Assembly (NCBI GenBank): GCA_009786775.1
Contig: WQRL01000098.1
Coordinates: forward strand, 1-6,760
Length of the DNA: 6,760 nucleotides
Origin: Oscillospiraceae bacterium
GTDB taxonomy: Bacteria; Bacillota; Clostridia; Oscillospirales; Oscillospiraceae
Reading direction: 5' to 3'
Part shown: one piece after another, positions 1 through 6,415 of the stretch
Position numbering within the stretch: position 1 is the first letter of the stretch
Layout of the letters: each line of letters begins with the position of its first letter
Program-made: the position numbers and the translations under genes
The notes under the pieces: model-generated
Databases searched by the model: none
Told to the model about the DNA's origin: nothing
What the model saw: only the letters and a program-made list of their open reading frames with translations

Positions 1-2690
1 AAGATTGCTCGAAGCAGGCGCTCTTCTGCTGTGAGGTCGGTTTCACCCTTAGGTGTGACCTTACCTACCAAAATGTCGCCGGCCTGAACCTCGGCACCGA
101 TGCTTATAATGCCCCGCTCATCGAGGTAGCGCAGAGCATCTTCACCTACGCCGGGGATATCGCGTGTGATTTCTTCCGGACCGAGTTTTGTGTCGCGGGC
201 GTCAATTTCGTGCTCTTCAATATGGATTGAGGTGAACACATCATCCATCGACAAACGCTCATTTATTAAGATGGCATCCTCATAGTTGTAGCCTTCCCAA
301 GTCATAAAGCCAACCAAAATGTTTTTGCCGAGTGAAATCTCACCTTCACAAGTTGAAGGGCCATCTGCAATAATGTCATATTTGTTAACCCTGTCGCCCA
401 CACTTACTATGGGGCGCTGGTTTGTGCAGGTGCCTTGGTTACTGCGCGCAAATTTAGTGAGGAAGTGATCTTTTGTGCCCAGGGTGTCGTATTTTACTGA
501 GATGCGGGTGGCTGAAACATATGAAATTTCACCATCGTCTTCGGCAGAGAGGACAACAGTTGAGTCAACTGCGCATTTGTGCTCTATGCCGGTGGCTACG
601 ATGGGTGCCTCCGACATGAGAAGCGGCACAGCCTGCCTCTGCATGTTCGCTCCCATGAGAGCTCTGTTGGCGTCGTCGTTTTCAAGGAAAGGAATCATCG
701 CAGTTGCGATTGATACCATCATAGACGGGGAGATATCCACAAAATCAACCCTATCGCGGTTAACTTCCAAAATTTCATCGCGGTAGCGGCATGTGATACG
801 CTCGTTTACCAGACAGCCATTTTCATCCATAGGTTCTGTCGCCTGGGCTATTATGTACTGGTCTTCCATGTCGGCGGTGAGGTAGATAATCTCATCGGTG
901 ACGCGGAAGGTTTCCTTGTCTACTTTGCGAAACGGAGCGATCATAAAGCCGTATTCATTAACCCTGGCATAGGCTGCCAGGTATGAAATCAGACCGATGT
1001 TGGGCCCTTCAGGGGTTTCAATCGGACACATGCGGCCGTAGTGGCTGTAGTGGACGTCGCGCACATCGAAGCTGGCGCGCTCACGTGACAGGCCGCCCGG
1101 ACCGAGGGCGGAAAGCCTGCGCTTATGCGTAAGCTCTGCAAGTGGGTTAGTCTGGTCCATGAACTGTGACAGCGGTGAGGAACCGAAAAATTCCTTTATG
1201 GCAGCCGTCACAGGTCTTATATTTATAAGGGATTGCGGAGTGATGATTTCCAAATCCTGAAGCGTCATGCGCTCACGGATAACTCTCTCCATACGGGAGA
1301 AGCCCACGCGGAACTGATTTTGCAGAAGCTCTCCGACGCTGCGCATTCTTCTGTTGCCCAGATGGTCAATGTCGTCCGGCTCGCCGATACCATTTGCGAT
1401 ACATGACAGGTAGTTGACTGATGAAAAAATATCGTCAGGAATGAGGTGCTTAGGAATTAAGTCGTCAAGGTTCTCAAGAATTGCGGCCTTGAGGTCTTCT
1501 TCGTTGTCATATTTTTCCAGAAGGTCGCGCAAAACTATAAAGCGTACACGTTCTTTGATGCCCAGCTCGGCTTCAGGGTCGAAGTTTACAAAATTTTTCA
1601 TCTCGACCATGCCGTTTGCAAATACTTTTACCTCGCGGCCATCCACAAGTAGGAAAACATCGTTTACACCTCTTGAATCGATCTCTTGCGCACGGGCTCT
1701 CGACAGGCGCTCCCCTGCTTCAGCTATAATCTCCCCTGTCATCGGGTCGGCGACAGGCAATGCAAGGACTTGACCGCTGAGTCTCGGCCAGATGGCCAGC
1801 TTCTTGTTAAACTTATAGCGGCCAACTGTTGATATATCATATCTGCGGGAGTCAAAAAACAGGTTATTTAAGAGCGTCTGCGCACTATCAACAGTGGGAG
1901 GGTCACCGGGGCGCAGCCTCTTATATAGTTCAATAAGGGCTTCATCGCTTGTGCGGCAGGTATCCTTCTCTAAAGTGGCGAGTATGCGCTCGTCGTTGCC
2001 AAAAATCTCTTTTAGCTGCTCTACGCTCTCTGCGCCATTTTCGCCGCCTAGGCAGGAAAGCCTTGAAAAGGTGGCTTCACCGGGCCGGCCCACTGAGCGC
2101 AGCAGCCAAGTTACAGGAAGTTTTCTATTTTTGTCCACACGGACAAAAAAACCATCAGAGGCATCTGTTTCGTATTCAAGCCATGCACCCCGGTAAGGGA
2201 TGAGTGTTGCAGCATAGACGGTGACAGCAGTTTTCAAATCCGCCTTCATTTCGTAATAGACACTGGGTGAGCGGATAATCTGAGATACAACAACGCGCTC
2301 GGCCCCATTAATAATAAATGTGCCGGCATTGGTCATAATCGGGAAATCGCCCATGAAGATCTTTTGCTCTTTAATTTCCTCAGTTTCTTTGTTGCGCAGC
2401 CTGACGCTTACGTTAATGGGCGCAGCATAAGTAGCATCCCTGGCCTTGCATTCCTCTACTGAATACTTGGGTGGGTTTTCGTTCATGTTGTAATCGATGA
2501 ATGAAAGCTCAAGATTTCCTGAGTGGTCAGTAATCGCAGCTACATCGCGGAACACTTCGCGAAGGCCTGTTTCTAAAAACCAGTTGTAGGAATGTTTCTG
2601 GACTTCCAGAAGGTTGGGCATCTCTTGAACTTCATCGGTTTTGGCATAACTCTTGCGCAGAGTCTTGCCGTACACCACGTCTTTTGGCAT
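1..2690 (-). CDS. rpoB: DNA-directed RNA polymerase subunit beta, 3' end missing
   Basis: RpoB is the beta subunit of core RNA polymerase; it forms one pincer and much of the active-site wall and carries the rifamycin pocket. From ATG at 2690-2688, 896 codons are open to the left edge, ending in LLRAI with the next codon begun; clostridial RpoB is usually about 1200-1250 aa, so roughly the last quarter, including the C-terminal catalytic lysines, is outside. Visible landmarks: the RSP-VYY segment near residues 140-146; the rifampicin region at about 502-534 ([24 protein letters not shown]); [12 protein letters not shown] shortly after; and GYNYEDAI with E804/D805, equivalent to E. coli E813/D814. 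The frame is unbroken between all of these. The start is chosen by the AGGAG site eight bases upstream and by the N-terminal wording ([14 protein letters not shown]). An in-frame GTG at 2699 lies inside that site and is unlikely. Upstream there is a divergent operon rather than rplL. Identification is certain. Confidence 0.98.
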   Translation of the reverse strand, partial: MPKDVVYGKTLRKSYAKTDEVQEMPNLLEVQKHSYNWFLETGLREVFRDVAAITDHSGNLELSFIDYNMNENPPKYSVEECKARDATYAAPINVSVRLRNKETEEIKEQKIFMGDFPIMTNAGTFIINGAERVVVSQIIRSPSVYYEMKADLKTAVTVYAATLIPYRGAWLEYETDASDGFFVRVDKNRKLPVTWLLRSVGRPGEATFSRLSCLGGENGAESVEQLKEIFGNDERILATLEKDTCRTSDEALIELYKRLRPGDPPTVDSAQTLLNNLFFDSRRYDISTVGRYKFNKKLAIWPRLSGQVLALPVADPMTGEIIAEAGERLSRARAQEIDSRGVNDVFLLVDGREVKVFANGMVEMKNFVNFDPEAELGIKERVRFIVLRDLLEKYDNEEDLKAAILENLDDLIPKHLIPDDIFSSVNYLSCIANGIGEPDDIDHLGNRRMRSVGELLQNQFRVGFSRMERVIRERMTLQDLEIITPQSLINIRPVTAAIKEFFGSSPLSQFMDQTNPLAELTHKRRLSALGPGGLSRERASFDVRDVHYSHYGRMCPIETPEGPNIGLISYLAAYARVNEYGFMIAPFRKVDKETFRVTDEIIYLTADMEDQYIIAQATEPMDENGCLVNERITCRYRDEILEVNRDRVDFVDISPSMMVSIATAMIPFLENDDANRALMGANMQRQAVPLLMSEAPIVATGIEHKCAVDSTVVLSAEDDGEISYVSATRISVKYDTLGTKDHFLTKFARSNQGTCTNQRPIVSVGDRVNKYDIIADGPSTCEGEISLGKNILVGFMTWEGYNYEDAILINERLSMDDVFTSIHIEEHEIDARDTKLGPEEITRDIPGVGEDALRYLDERGIISIGAEVQAGDILVGKVTPKGETDLTAEERLLRAI

Positions 2691-2698
2691 CTGCTTCA

Positions 2699-2703
2699 CT
2701 CCT
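2699..2703 (-). promoter_or_regulatory. Ribosome binding site of rpoB
   Basis: Read on the minus strand this is AGGAG, separated by eight bases from the ATG at 2690-2688. It fixes the rpoB start. Confidence 0.85.
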
Positions 2704-2718
2704 GTCTCGTATTTGGAA

Positions 2719-2738
2719 TCTGCTCACGGTTGAGCAGA
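2719..2738. repeat. Perfect 8-bp inverted repeat in the rpoB leader
   Basis: The arms TCTGCTCA and TGAGCAGA are separated by four bases. In the rpoB transcript this forms a stable hairpin ending about 15 bases before the AGGAG site. It has no T run on the minus strand, so it is not an intrinsic terminator. It could shield or present the ribosome binding site, protect the 5' end, or serve as a protein site. The role is unknown. Confidence 0.6.
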
Positions 2739-2749
2739 ATTTTGGATAT

Positions 2750-2766
2750 AAATTTGCGGCAAATTT
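2750..2766. repeat. 17-bp palindrome with a single central base
   Basis: The arms AAATTTGC and GCAAATTT are perfect complements around one G. With so short a centre it suits a dimeric DNA-binding protein better than an RNA hairpin, although an AT stem with a five-base loop could form in the rpoB leader. It lies about 50 bases upstream of the -35 of the plus-strand promoter and inside the transcribed rpoB leader, so it could act on either. No regulator is identified. Confidence 0.45.
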
Positions 2767-2817
2767 TCGGCACACACGGTAAGGTTGTATAAAACAAATC
2801 GTTTTCATTATCCAATA

Positions 2818-2846
2818 TTGACAAACAGCCTATGTAATGGTAAACT
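2818..2846 (+). promoter_or_regulatory. Probable sigma-A promoter directed towards the plus-strand operon
   Basis: A perfect -35 TTGACA (2818-2823) is followed by 17 bases and the -10 TAAACT (2841-2846, four of six consensus bases), with an extended TGG just before the -10. Transcription would begin near 2853 and give a leader of about 260 bases before the first operon gene. That transcript would pass through the rpoB promoter and the hairpin at 2961-2992. The match is good, but its use is inferred; it sits inside the transcribed rpoB leader. Confidence 0.55.
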
Positions 2847-2895
2847 ACCTTTGGTATTGATGCCGAATCTGGCAAAACCGCAGACTCAACGACCC

Positions 2896-2923
2896 ATTTT
2901 ACCACATATTTTCAGTTTGTCAA
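2896..2923 (-). promoter_or_regulatory. Probable sigma-A promoter of rpoB
   Basis: On the minus strand there is a perfect -35 TTGACA (2923-2918), a 16-base spacer and the -10 TAAAAT (2901-2896), preceded by an extended TGG. Transcription would start near 2889 and give a leader of about 200 bases before rpoB. This is the best promoter match in the window and explains how rpoB can be expressed without read-through from rplL. Confidence 0.75.
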
Positions 2924-2960
2924 TACCCATTTTTTTGTTTTAATTTTTTTATACCGCAAC

Positions 2961-2992
2961 AAAAGTCCTGAGACGCAGTTTCAGGGCTTTTT
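2961..2992. terminator. Terminator-type hairpin, possibly bidirectional
   Basis: The arms AAAAGTCCTGA (2961-2971) and TCAGGGCTTTT (2981-2991) pair over 11 positions with one G-U, around a nine-base loop. On the plus strand the stem runs into five T residues; on the minus strand it is followed by CTTTTGTTG. On the minus strand it would shield the rpoB promoter from transcription entering from the right, and could be the relic of a terminator or attenuator after rplL. On the plus strand it would lie in the leader of the operon transcript from the promoter at 2818. The sequence does not settle the direction. Confidence 0.65.
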
Positions 2993-3020
2993 CTGTGGGC
3001 TGCAAAGAAAGAGGAAATTT

Positions 3021-3050
3021 ATGCTTTCATTGTCCGGTGCGTTGTGGTAA
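3021..3050 (+). CDS. Possible nine-codon leader peptide (MLSLSGALW)
   Basis: ATG at 3021 is preceded by AAAGAGG with GAGG ending six bases upstream, an excellent ribosome binding site. The ORF reads nine codons to TAA at 3048-3050, with tryptophan as the last residue. It lies after the hairpin at 2961-2992 and 62 bases before the first operon gene. It could be a translated leader if transcription starts at the distal promoter. If the proximal candidate promoter at 3030-3058 is used, it would not be transcribed. ORFs this short occur by chance; only the ribosome binding site makes it worth noting. Confidence 0.25.
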   Translation: MLSLSGALW

Positions 3051-3058
3051 AGTATCTT
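3030..3058 (+). promoter_or_regulatory. Weak candidate proximal promoter of the plus-strand operon
   Basis: TTGTCC (3030-3035), 17 bases, then TATCTT (3053-3058), each matching four of six consensus bases. An overlapping extended -10 reading, TGG-TAAAGT ending at 3053, resembles the rpoB -10 but lacks a good -35. Either would give a leader of about 50 bases. Confidence 0.3.
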
Positions 3059-3100
3059 TTGCAGAAAATTGTAAGGAAAGAGGTGCAAAGTTAGGAAAAT

Positions 3101-3106
3101 GAGGAG
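3101..3106 (+). promoter_or_regulatory. Ribosome binding site of the first operon gene
   Basis: GAGGAG lies six bases before the ATG at 3113 and supports that start. A six-codon ORF starting at 3099 overlaps it and is probably incidental. Confidence 0.8.
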
Positions 3107-3112
3107 ATTGCA

Positions 3113-3793
3113 ATGTTAAAAGGCAAAGCTGTAAAAATAAATAAGCTGACAAATAATCAAAAAGAGAAAATGTACTTAATAATGACGAAATATTATGAGA
3201 ACATTAAAGAGCAAAACTTCTATGCCGATCTTGGTAAAAAGATAGAGGCCATTTTGCTCTGCGATGCAAATGGTGAAATACACGGTTTCACCACCCTTGC
3301 GATATTCTTGTACGATAAGCGTACTCAGCTTGTTTTTTCCGGGGATACTATTGTTGAGAAAGAATATTGGGGAATCCATGATTTGGGGGAAACGTGGCTT
3401 GAGAGAGCCTTCTCATACGCTGAAAACTTTGAAGGCCAGACATATTGGCTGCTCCTGAGCAAAGGCTATAAGACGTATAAATACCTGCACACATTCTATA
3501 ATACGTTCTACCCCTGCGTAGATAAGGAAACCCCGTCTGAAGTTCAAGCGGTGATTGATAAATTTGCAACTGAGCAATTTGGCAATAAGTATAAAAACGG
3601 CGTATATGCTGCGGGCAAGGATTTTCTTAAAGAAGAATTTGACGATGTAAGTGATGCTAAACTGAAAAATAAACATACATCTTTCTTTTTCGAGAAAAAC
3701 CCCAACTATAAGCAAGGAGATGAACTGGTCTGCATAACGGAATTAAGTTTAGAAAATCTCAACAGATTGGGGCGGCGGATGCTTGATAAATAA
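3113..3793 (+). CDS. Uncharacterised protein, possible GNAT-like acyltransferase fold
   Basis: This is a complete soluble protein of 226 aa with no signal peptide or membrane segment. I recognise its wording as that of an uncharacterised bacterial family rather than a named enzyme. Distinctive blocks are an acidic entry segment FYADL (36-40); a hydrophobic strand pair around residues 46-65 containing EIHGFTTL, which resembles the strands before the acyl-CoA site of GNAT proteins; VFSGDTIV with EYWG (74-87); LLLSKGYKTYKYL with FYP (113-133), rich in aromatic and basic residues; and GDELVCITEL near the C-terminus (202-211). The GNAT assignment is tentative; I cannot point to a clear pyrophosphate-binding loop. 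The start is supported by GAGGAG six bases upstream. The 3' end overlaps the GH3 gene by 11 bases, so coupled translation and a shared pathway are likely. The first 120 or so coding bases are very AT-rich (33 G or C among 3121-3240) compared with rpoB. Being a real gene is near certain; function is unknown. Confidence 0.85.
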   Translation: MLKGKAVKINKLTNNQKEKMYLIMTKYYENIKEQNFYADLGKKIEAILLCDANGEIHGFTTLAIFLYDKRTQLVFSGDTIVEKEYWGIHDLGETWLERAFSYAENFEGQTYWLLLSKGYKTYKYLHTFYNTFYPCVDKETPSEVQAVIDKFATEQFGNKYKNGVYAAGKDFLKEEFDDVSDAKLKNKHTSFFFEKNPNYKQGDELVCITELSLENLNRLGRRMLDK

Positions 3794-5069
3794 AAAATTA
3801 GCAAAGTTAATATCCGATAATCAGCATACAGTTTACGGAAAGCGGTATGGATTTTGTGATATAAAAAATACTATTGATTTTCAAAACAAAGTGCCTATTA
3901 CCAGCTATGAGGACTACATCCCCTATATCGGGAAAATCAAAGATGGTGAGCAAAATATATTGACGGCAGAGCCTGTTTTGTTGCTGGAGCCATCCAGCGG
4001 CTCTACCTCAGCGAGGAAGTTGATCCCCTACACGAAGGGGCTAAAGCGGGAGTTTTCGTCTGCGGTAGGCAAGTGGCTCTGGGACTTAAACAAAAATTTT
4101 CCGCGGCTAAAATACGGCCAGCTGTATTTTTCAATCACTCCGCAAGCAACCAAAAACGATGGTATTGTTGGCTTTAATAGTGACGATGAATACATAGGCG
4201 GGATTTTAGGGCGTATGGTTGCAAACAAGTTTTGCGTCCCTAATAGCGTGAAGAACATAACTGATATGGATGATTTTTGGAATGCTACTATAGAGCACAT
4301 CAAAAACGCAAGAAACCTGAGATTCGTTTCGGTTTGGAATCCCACATTTCTCTTGATAATGCTTGAAAAGGCGAAAATGACAGGAAGGGAGCTATTTCCC
4401 AACTTGGAAGTCATAAGCTGCTGGGCTGACGGCAACTCAAAACCTCTCGCAGACAGGCTGCAAAAGGCATTTGCTAACGTCTATATTCAGCCCAAAGGCC
4501 TGCTTGCAACCGAGGGTATAATGACCATCCCAATTGAGGGGCTCGGCAAACGCTTGACCGATTCACATTTTTTTGAGTTTATAGATAAACATGGCGGTAT
4601 CAGGCTTAAAAACGAGCTGGATGCAGGTGAAGAATATGAAATAGCCCTCACCACTTCGGGCGGGTTTTATAGATACAACATAGGCGATGTGGTGCGGTAT
4701 AGCGGCAACTCCTGTTTTGATTTCGTAGGCAAGAGCGGAAACGTATCAGATTATTTTGGAGAAAAGCTAAACGAGGTTCATGTCCGAAAGGTAATTGCAG
4801 GCGAGGGTTTTAGGCTGCTTGTACCGGCCGGGAATAAATACATACTGTACTGCGAAGCAGACGTCGATATAGATAAAATCGACCAAAGCTTGAGAGAGAA
4901 CTTCCACTATGACTATTGCCGTAAATTAGGGCAACTGGAAAGAGCAGCGTTTGTTAAAATCAAAGACGGCGATAAACAATACATCGATAACTGTTTGCGG
5001 TTTGGTATGCGCCTAGGTGATATAAAGCCGGCATACTTATCTAACAAAGAAGGATGGACATTTATATGA
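3783..5069 (+). CDS. GH3-family acyl-acid amido synthetase (adenylating enzyme)
   Basis: GH3 enzymes activate a carboxylic acid with ATP as an acyl-adenylate and pass the acyl group to an amine, usually of an amino acid. Characterised members are plant JAR1 and auxin-conjugating enzymes; bacterial homologues are scarcely studied. Motifs in order: the ATP loop EPSSGSTSARKLIPYT (69-84); VWNPTFLL (184-191), a typical GH3 block; LATEG (241-245), the second adenylate motif; YRYNIGDVV (296-304), whose D302 should bind the ATP ribose; then FVGK (314-317) and GEKLNEV (326-332) in the hinge to the C-terminal domain; and LGDIKPAYL (411-419), matching the family end. At 428 aa it is shorter than the 500-600 aa of plant members. 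The start is TTG at 3783: an in-frame stop at 3750-3752 and no other usual start codon between leave no alternative, and the first residues align with the family. Its ribosome site is weak (G-rich, 3768-3779), consistent with coupling to the upstream gene. It overlaps the next gene by four bases. Family assignment is strong; the acid and amine are unknown. Confidence 0.88.
   Translation: MINKKLAKLISDNQHTVYGKRYGFCDIKNTIDFQNKVPITSYEDYIPYIGKIKDGEQNILTAEPVLLLEPSSGSTSARKLIPYTKGLKREFSSAVGKWLWDLNKNFPRLKYGQLYFSITPQATKNDGIVGFNSDDEYIGGILGRMVANKFCVPNSVKNITDMDDFWNATIEHIKNARNLRFVSVWNPTFLLIMLEKAKMTGRELFPNLEVISCWADGNSKPLADRLQKAFANVYIQPKGLLATEGIMTIPIEGLGKRLTDSHFFEFIDKHGGIRLKNELDAGEEYEIALTTSGGFYRYNIGDVVRYSGNSCFDFVGKSGNVSDYFGEKLNEVHVRKVIAGEGFRLLVPAGNKYILYCEADVDIDKIDQSLRENFHYDYCRKLGQLERAAFVKIKDGDKQYIDNCLRFGMRLGDIKPAYLSNKEGWTFI
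5046..5054 (+). promoter_or_regulatory. Ribosome binding site deciding the start of the first radical SAM gene
   Basis: AAAGAAGGA inside the end of the GH3 gene lies 11 bases before ATG 5066. An in-frame ATG at 5054 overlaps this site and has none of its own, so 5066 is preferred. Confidence 0.6.
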
Positions 5070-6400
5070 AAATAGCATTTTTGTCACCTGCGGGTGCGAT
5101 GCACAGATATAACGGAAGTTTTGGCAAGGGCATACACTATGCCCCGCTTACTATGACCACGCTCGCGGCGCTTGTACCGCCGGAACTAGAAGCTACGCTT
5201 GTGATATACGATGAAACAGTGCAGCCCATTCCCCTCGATTTGGAGGCTGACATAGCTGTAATAACCGCCATTACGGGGACAAGTCCGAGGGCTTATAAAT
5301 TTTGTGATTATTTCCGCTCAAGAGGAATCACTGTCTTTTTGGGCGGGGTGCATCCGACGCTCGATCCCGGTGAAGCACAAAAGCATTGTGATGCCCTGTT
5401 TACCGGCATAGCAGACCATACATTCCCACAGGCACTCAGGGATTATGCAAGTGGCAGCCTAAAGCCTACATACCGCCAATCTTGTGACGATGTTTCAATT
5501 GCCAACCGCCCAATACCGCGCCGTGACTTGCTCAAGCCGAAGGCCTATATAACAAATAATTCCGTTGAAGCCGTGCGGGGCTGCCCCCTCCCCTGCACCT
5601 TTTGTGCGTATCCCGCCGCTTTCGGCAAAAACGTCATTACACGCCCCGTTGAGGATGTCATAGCCGAAATAGAGCAGTTAAATGGTAAGCACATCCTGTT
5701 CCCCGACGTAAATTTGATTGCGGATATGGATTATGCGAAAAAACTTTTTACCGCCATGATACCGCTAAAAAAGCGGTGGATGGGCCTTACGACATCGCAA
5801 GTCGGTTTTGATAAGGAGTTTTTCAAAATCTTAGAAAAAAGCGGCTGTATAGGTATTTTAATTGGGTTTGAAAGCGTCAATCAAAAATCGCAGGGCTATA
5901 TAAAAAAGGGCGTCAATAACACCGAGAACTATGAAACTTTGGTGAAACAGCTTCACGATATTGGTGTGCTGATAAATGGCTGCTTTGCTTTCGGCGGGGA
6001 CGATGACGATAAAGATGTTTTCAAGCGGACGGTCGACGAAGTCCAGCGCCTGCGGATTGACTTGCCCCGCTATGCAATACTCACGCCTTTCCCCAATACG
6101 GAGCTGCATAGGGATCTGGAAGCACAGGGGCGTATAATTGAACATAACCTGGCGATGTACGATGTGGAACATGTTGTGTTTAGGCCAAAAAACATGACAG
6201 TTGATGAGCTTTATGAAGGGACTGAATGGGCTTGGCGTGAAACATATAAAACCAGCAGCATCCTAAAGCGCATCAATAAGCTCAGCCCGATTAGCTATCT
6301 TACAAATTTTACATATCAAACTTATGCTGATAAGTTTGCACATTTCACAAGAGAAGTTATGTGCGATAATAGCGATATACCGGATGTCCAAGTTATTTAA
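5066..6400 (+). CDS. Cobalamin-binding radical SAM enzyme (BchE-like class, DUF4070-type C-terminus)
   Basis: From ATG 5066 the protein has 444 aa. Residues 1 to about 130 form a B12-binding domain with a Rossmann-like pattern: the MKIAFLSPAG strand, ADIAVIT (61-67), and the GGVHPTLDPGEA loop (93-104). The DxHxxG cobalamin-ligand motif is absent, as in many members of this class. The radical SAM core follows: RGCPLPCTFC gives a CX3CX2C cluster with C173, C177 and C180, which should bind the 4Fe-4S cluster that cleaves S-adenosylmethionine. Later blocks are GFES (267-270), FAFGGDDDD (307-315) and LTPFPNTEL (339-347). The ending, HVVFRPKNMTVDELYEG (369-385), matches the DUF4070 region. Such enzymes methylate or rearrange unactivated carbon or phosphorus centres; the substrate cannot be read here. 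The start at 5066 gives a four-base ATGA overlap with GH3 and aligns with the downstream paralog; starting at 5054 would add four residues. The next gene starts 15 bases after its stop. Confidence 0.9.
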   Translation: MKIAFLSPAGAMHRYNGSFGKGIHYAPLTMTTLAALVPPELEATLVIYDETVQPIPLDLEADIAVITAITGTSPRAYKFCDYFRSRGITVFLGGVHPTLDPGEAQKHCDALFTGIADHTFPQALRDYASGSLKPTYRQSCDDVSIANRPIPRRDLLKPKAYITNNSVEAVRGCPLPCTFCAYPAAFGKNVITRPVEDVIAEIEQLNGKHILFPDVNLIADMDYAKKLFTAMIPLKKRWMGLTTSQVGFDKEFFKILEKSGCIGILIGFESVNQKSQGYIKKGVNNTENYETLVKQLHDIGVLINGCFAFGGDDDDKDVFKRTVDEVQRLRIDLPRYAILTPFPNTELHRDLEAQGRIIEHNLAMYDVEHVVFRPKNMTVDELYEGTEWAWRETYKTSSILKRINKLSPISYLTNFTYQTYADKFAHFTREVMCDNSDIPDVQVI

Positions 6401-6404
6401 GGAA
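6399..6404 (+). promoter_or_regulatory. Ribosome binding site of the second radical SAM gene
   Basis: AAGGAA begins at the stop codon of the preceding gene and lies 11 bases before ATG 6416, the same spacing as in the first radical SAM gene. An in-frame ATG at 6404 again sits against the site and is less likely. Confidence 0.6.
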
Positions 6405-6415
6405 TGGTCGTAAAT

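Larger units (their letters stand above)
2691..3112. other. Divergent intergenic region between rpoB and the plus-strand operon
   Basis: These 422 bases have no convincing protein gene. They are AT-rich, with poly-T/poly-A stretches around 2929-2950. They hold the long rpoB leader, the rpoB promoter, an oppositely directed promoter, a terminator-like hairpin and a purine-rich leader before the operon. In most Firmicutes the space upstream of rpoB on the same strand is occupied by rplL after a few hundred bases. Here the neighbour is divergent, so the region is a synteny boundary. The individual sites are listed separately. Confidence 0.8.

Noticed and set aside
1162..1185. First reading of the proline in the rifampicin region as a change at E. 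coli position 513
   Set aside because: Careful alignment places it at position 510; the glutamine equivalent to 513 is intact, so a strong resistance claim is not justified.
475..2203. Several plus-strand ORFs of 84-119 codons within the rpoB region
   Set aside because: They are antisense shadows of rpoB, without ribosome sites or recognisable domains.
2696..2905. 69-codon minus-strand ORF just upstream of rpoB
   Set aside because: It covers the promoter -10 and leader hairpins, overlaps the rpoB ribosome site and has no recognisable protein pattern; its ATG would lie upstream of the predicted transcription start.
2860..2943. 27-codon plus-strand ORF (begins MPNLAKPQTQ) ending before the terminator-like hairpin
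   Set aside because: There is no ribosome binding site ahead of the ATG and the end reads through poly-T; probably chance, though it sits where an attenuator leader ORF would.
3099..3119. Six-codon ORF MRRLQC overlapping the start of the first operon gene
   Set aside because: It contains the GAGGAG site itself and has poor spacing to its own upstream purines; most likely incidental.
5760..5776. ACCGC/GCGGT hairpin with A-rich loop inside the first radical SAM gene
   Set aside because: It lies in the middle of a clear coding sequence (IPLKKRW) and no T run follows, so it is not a terminator.
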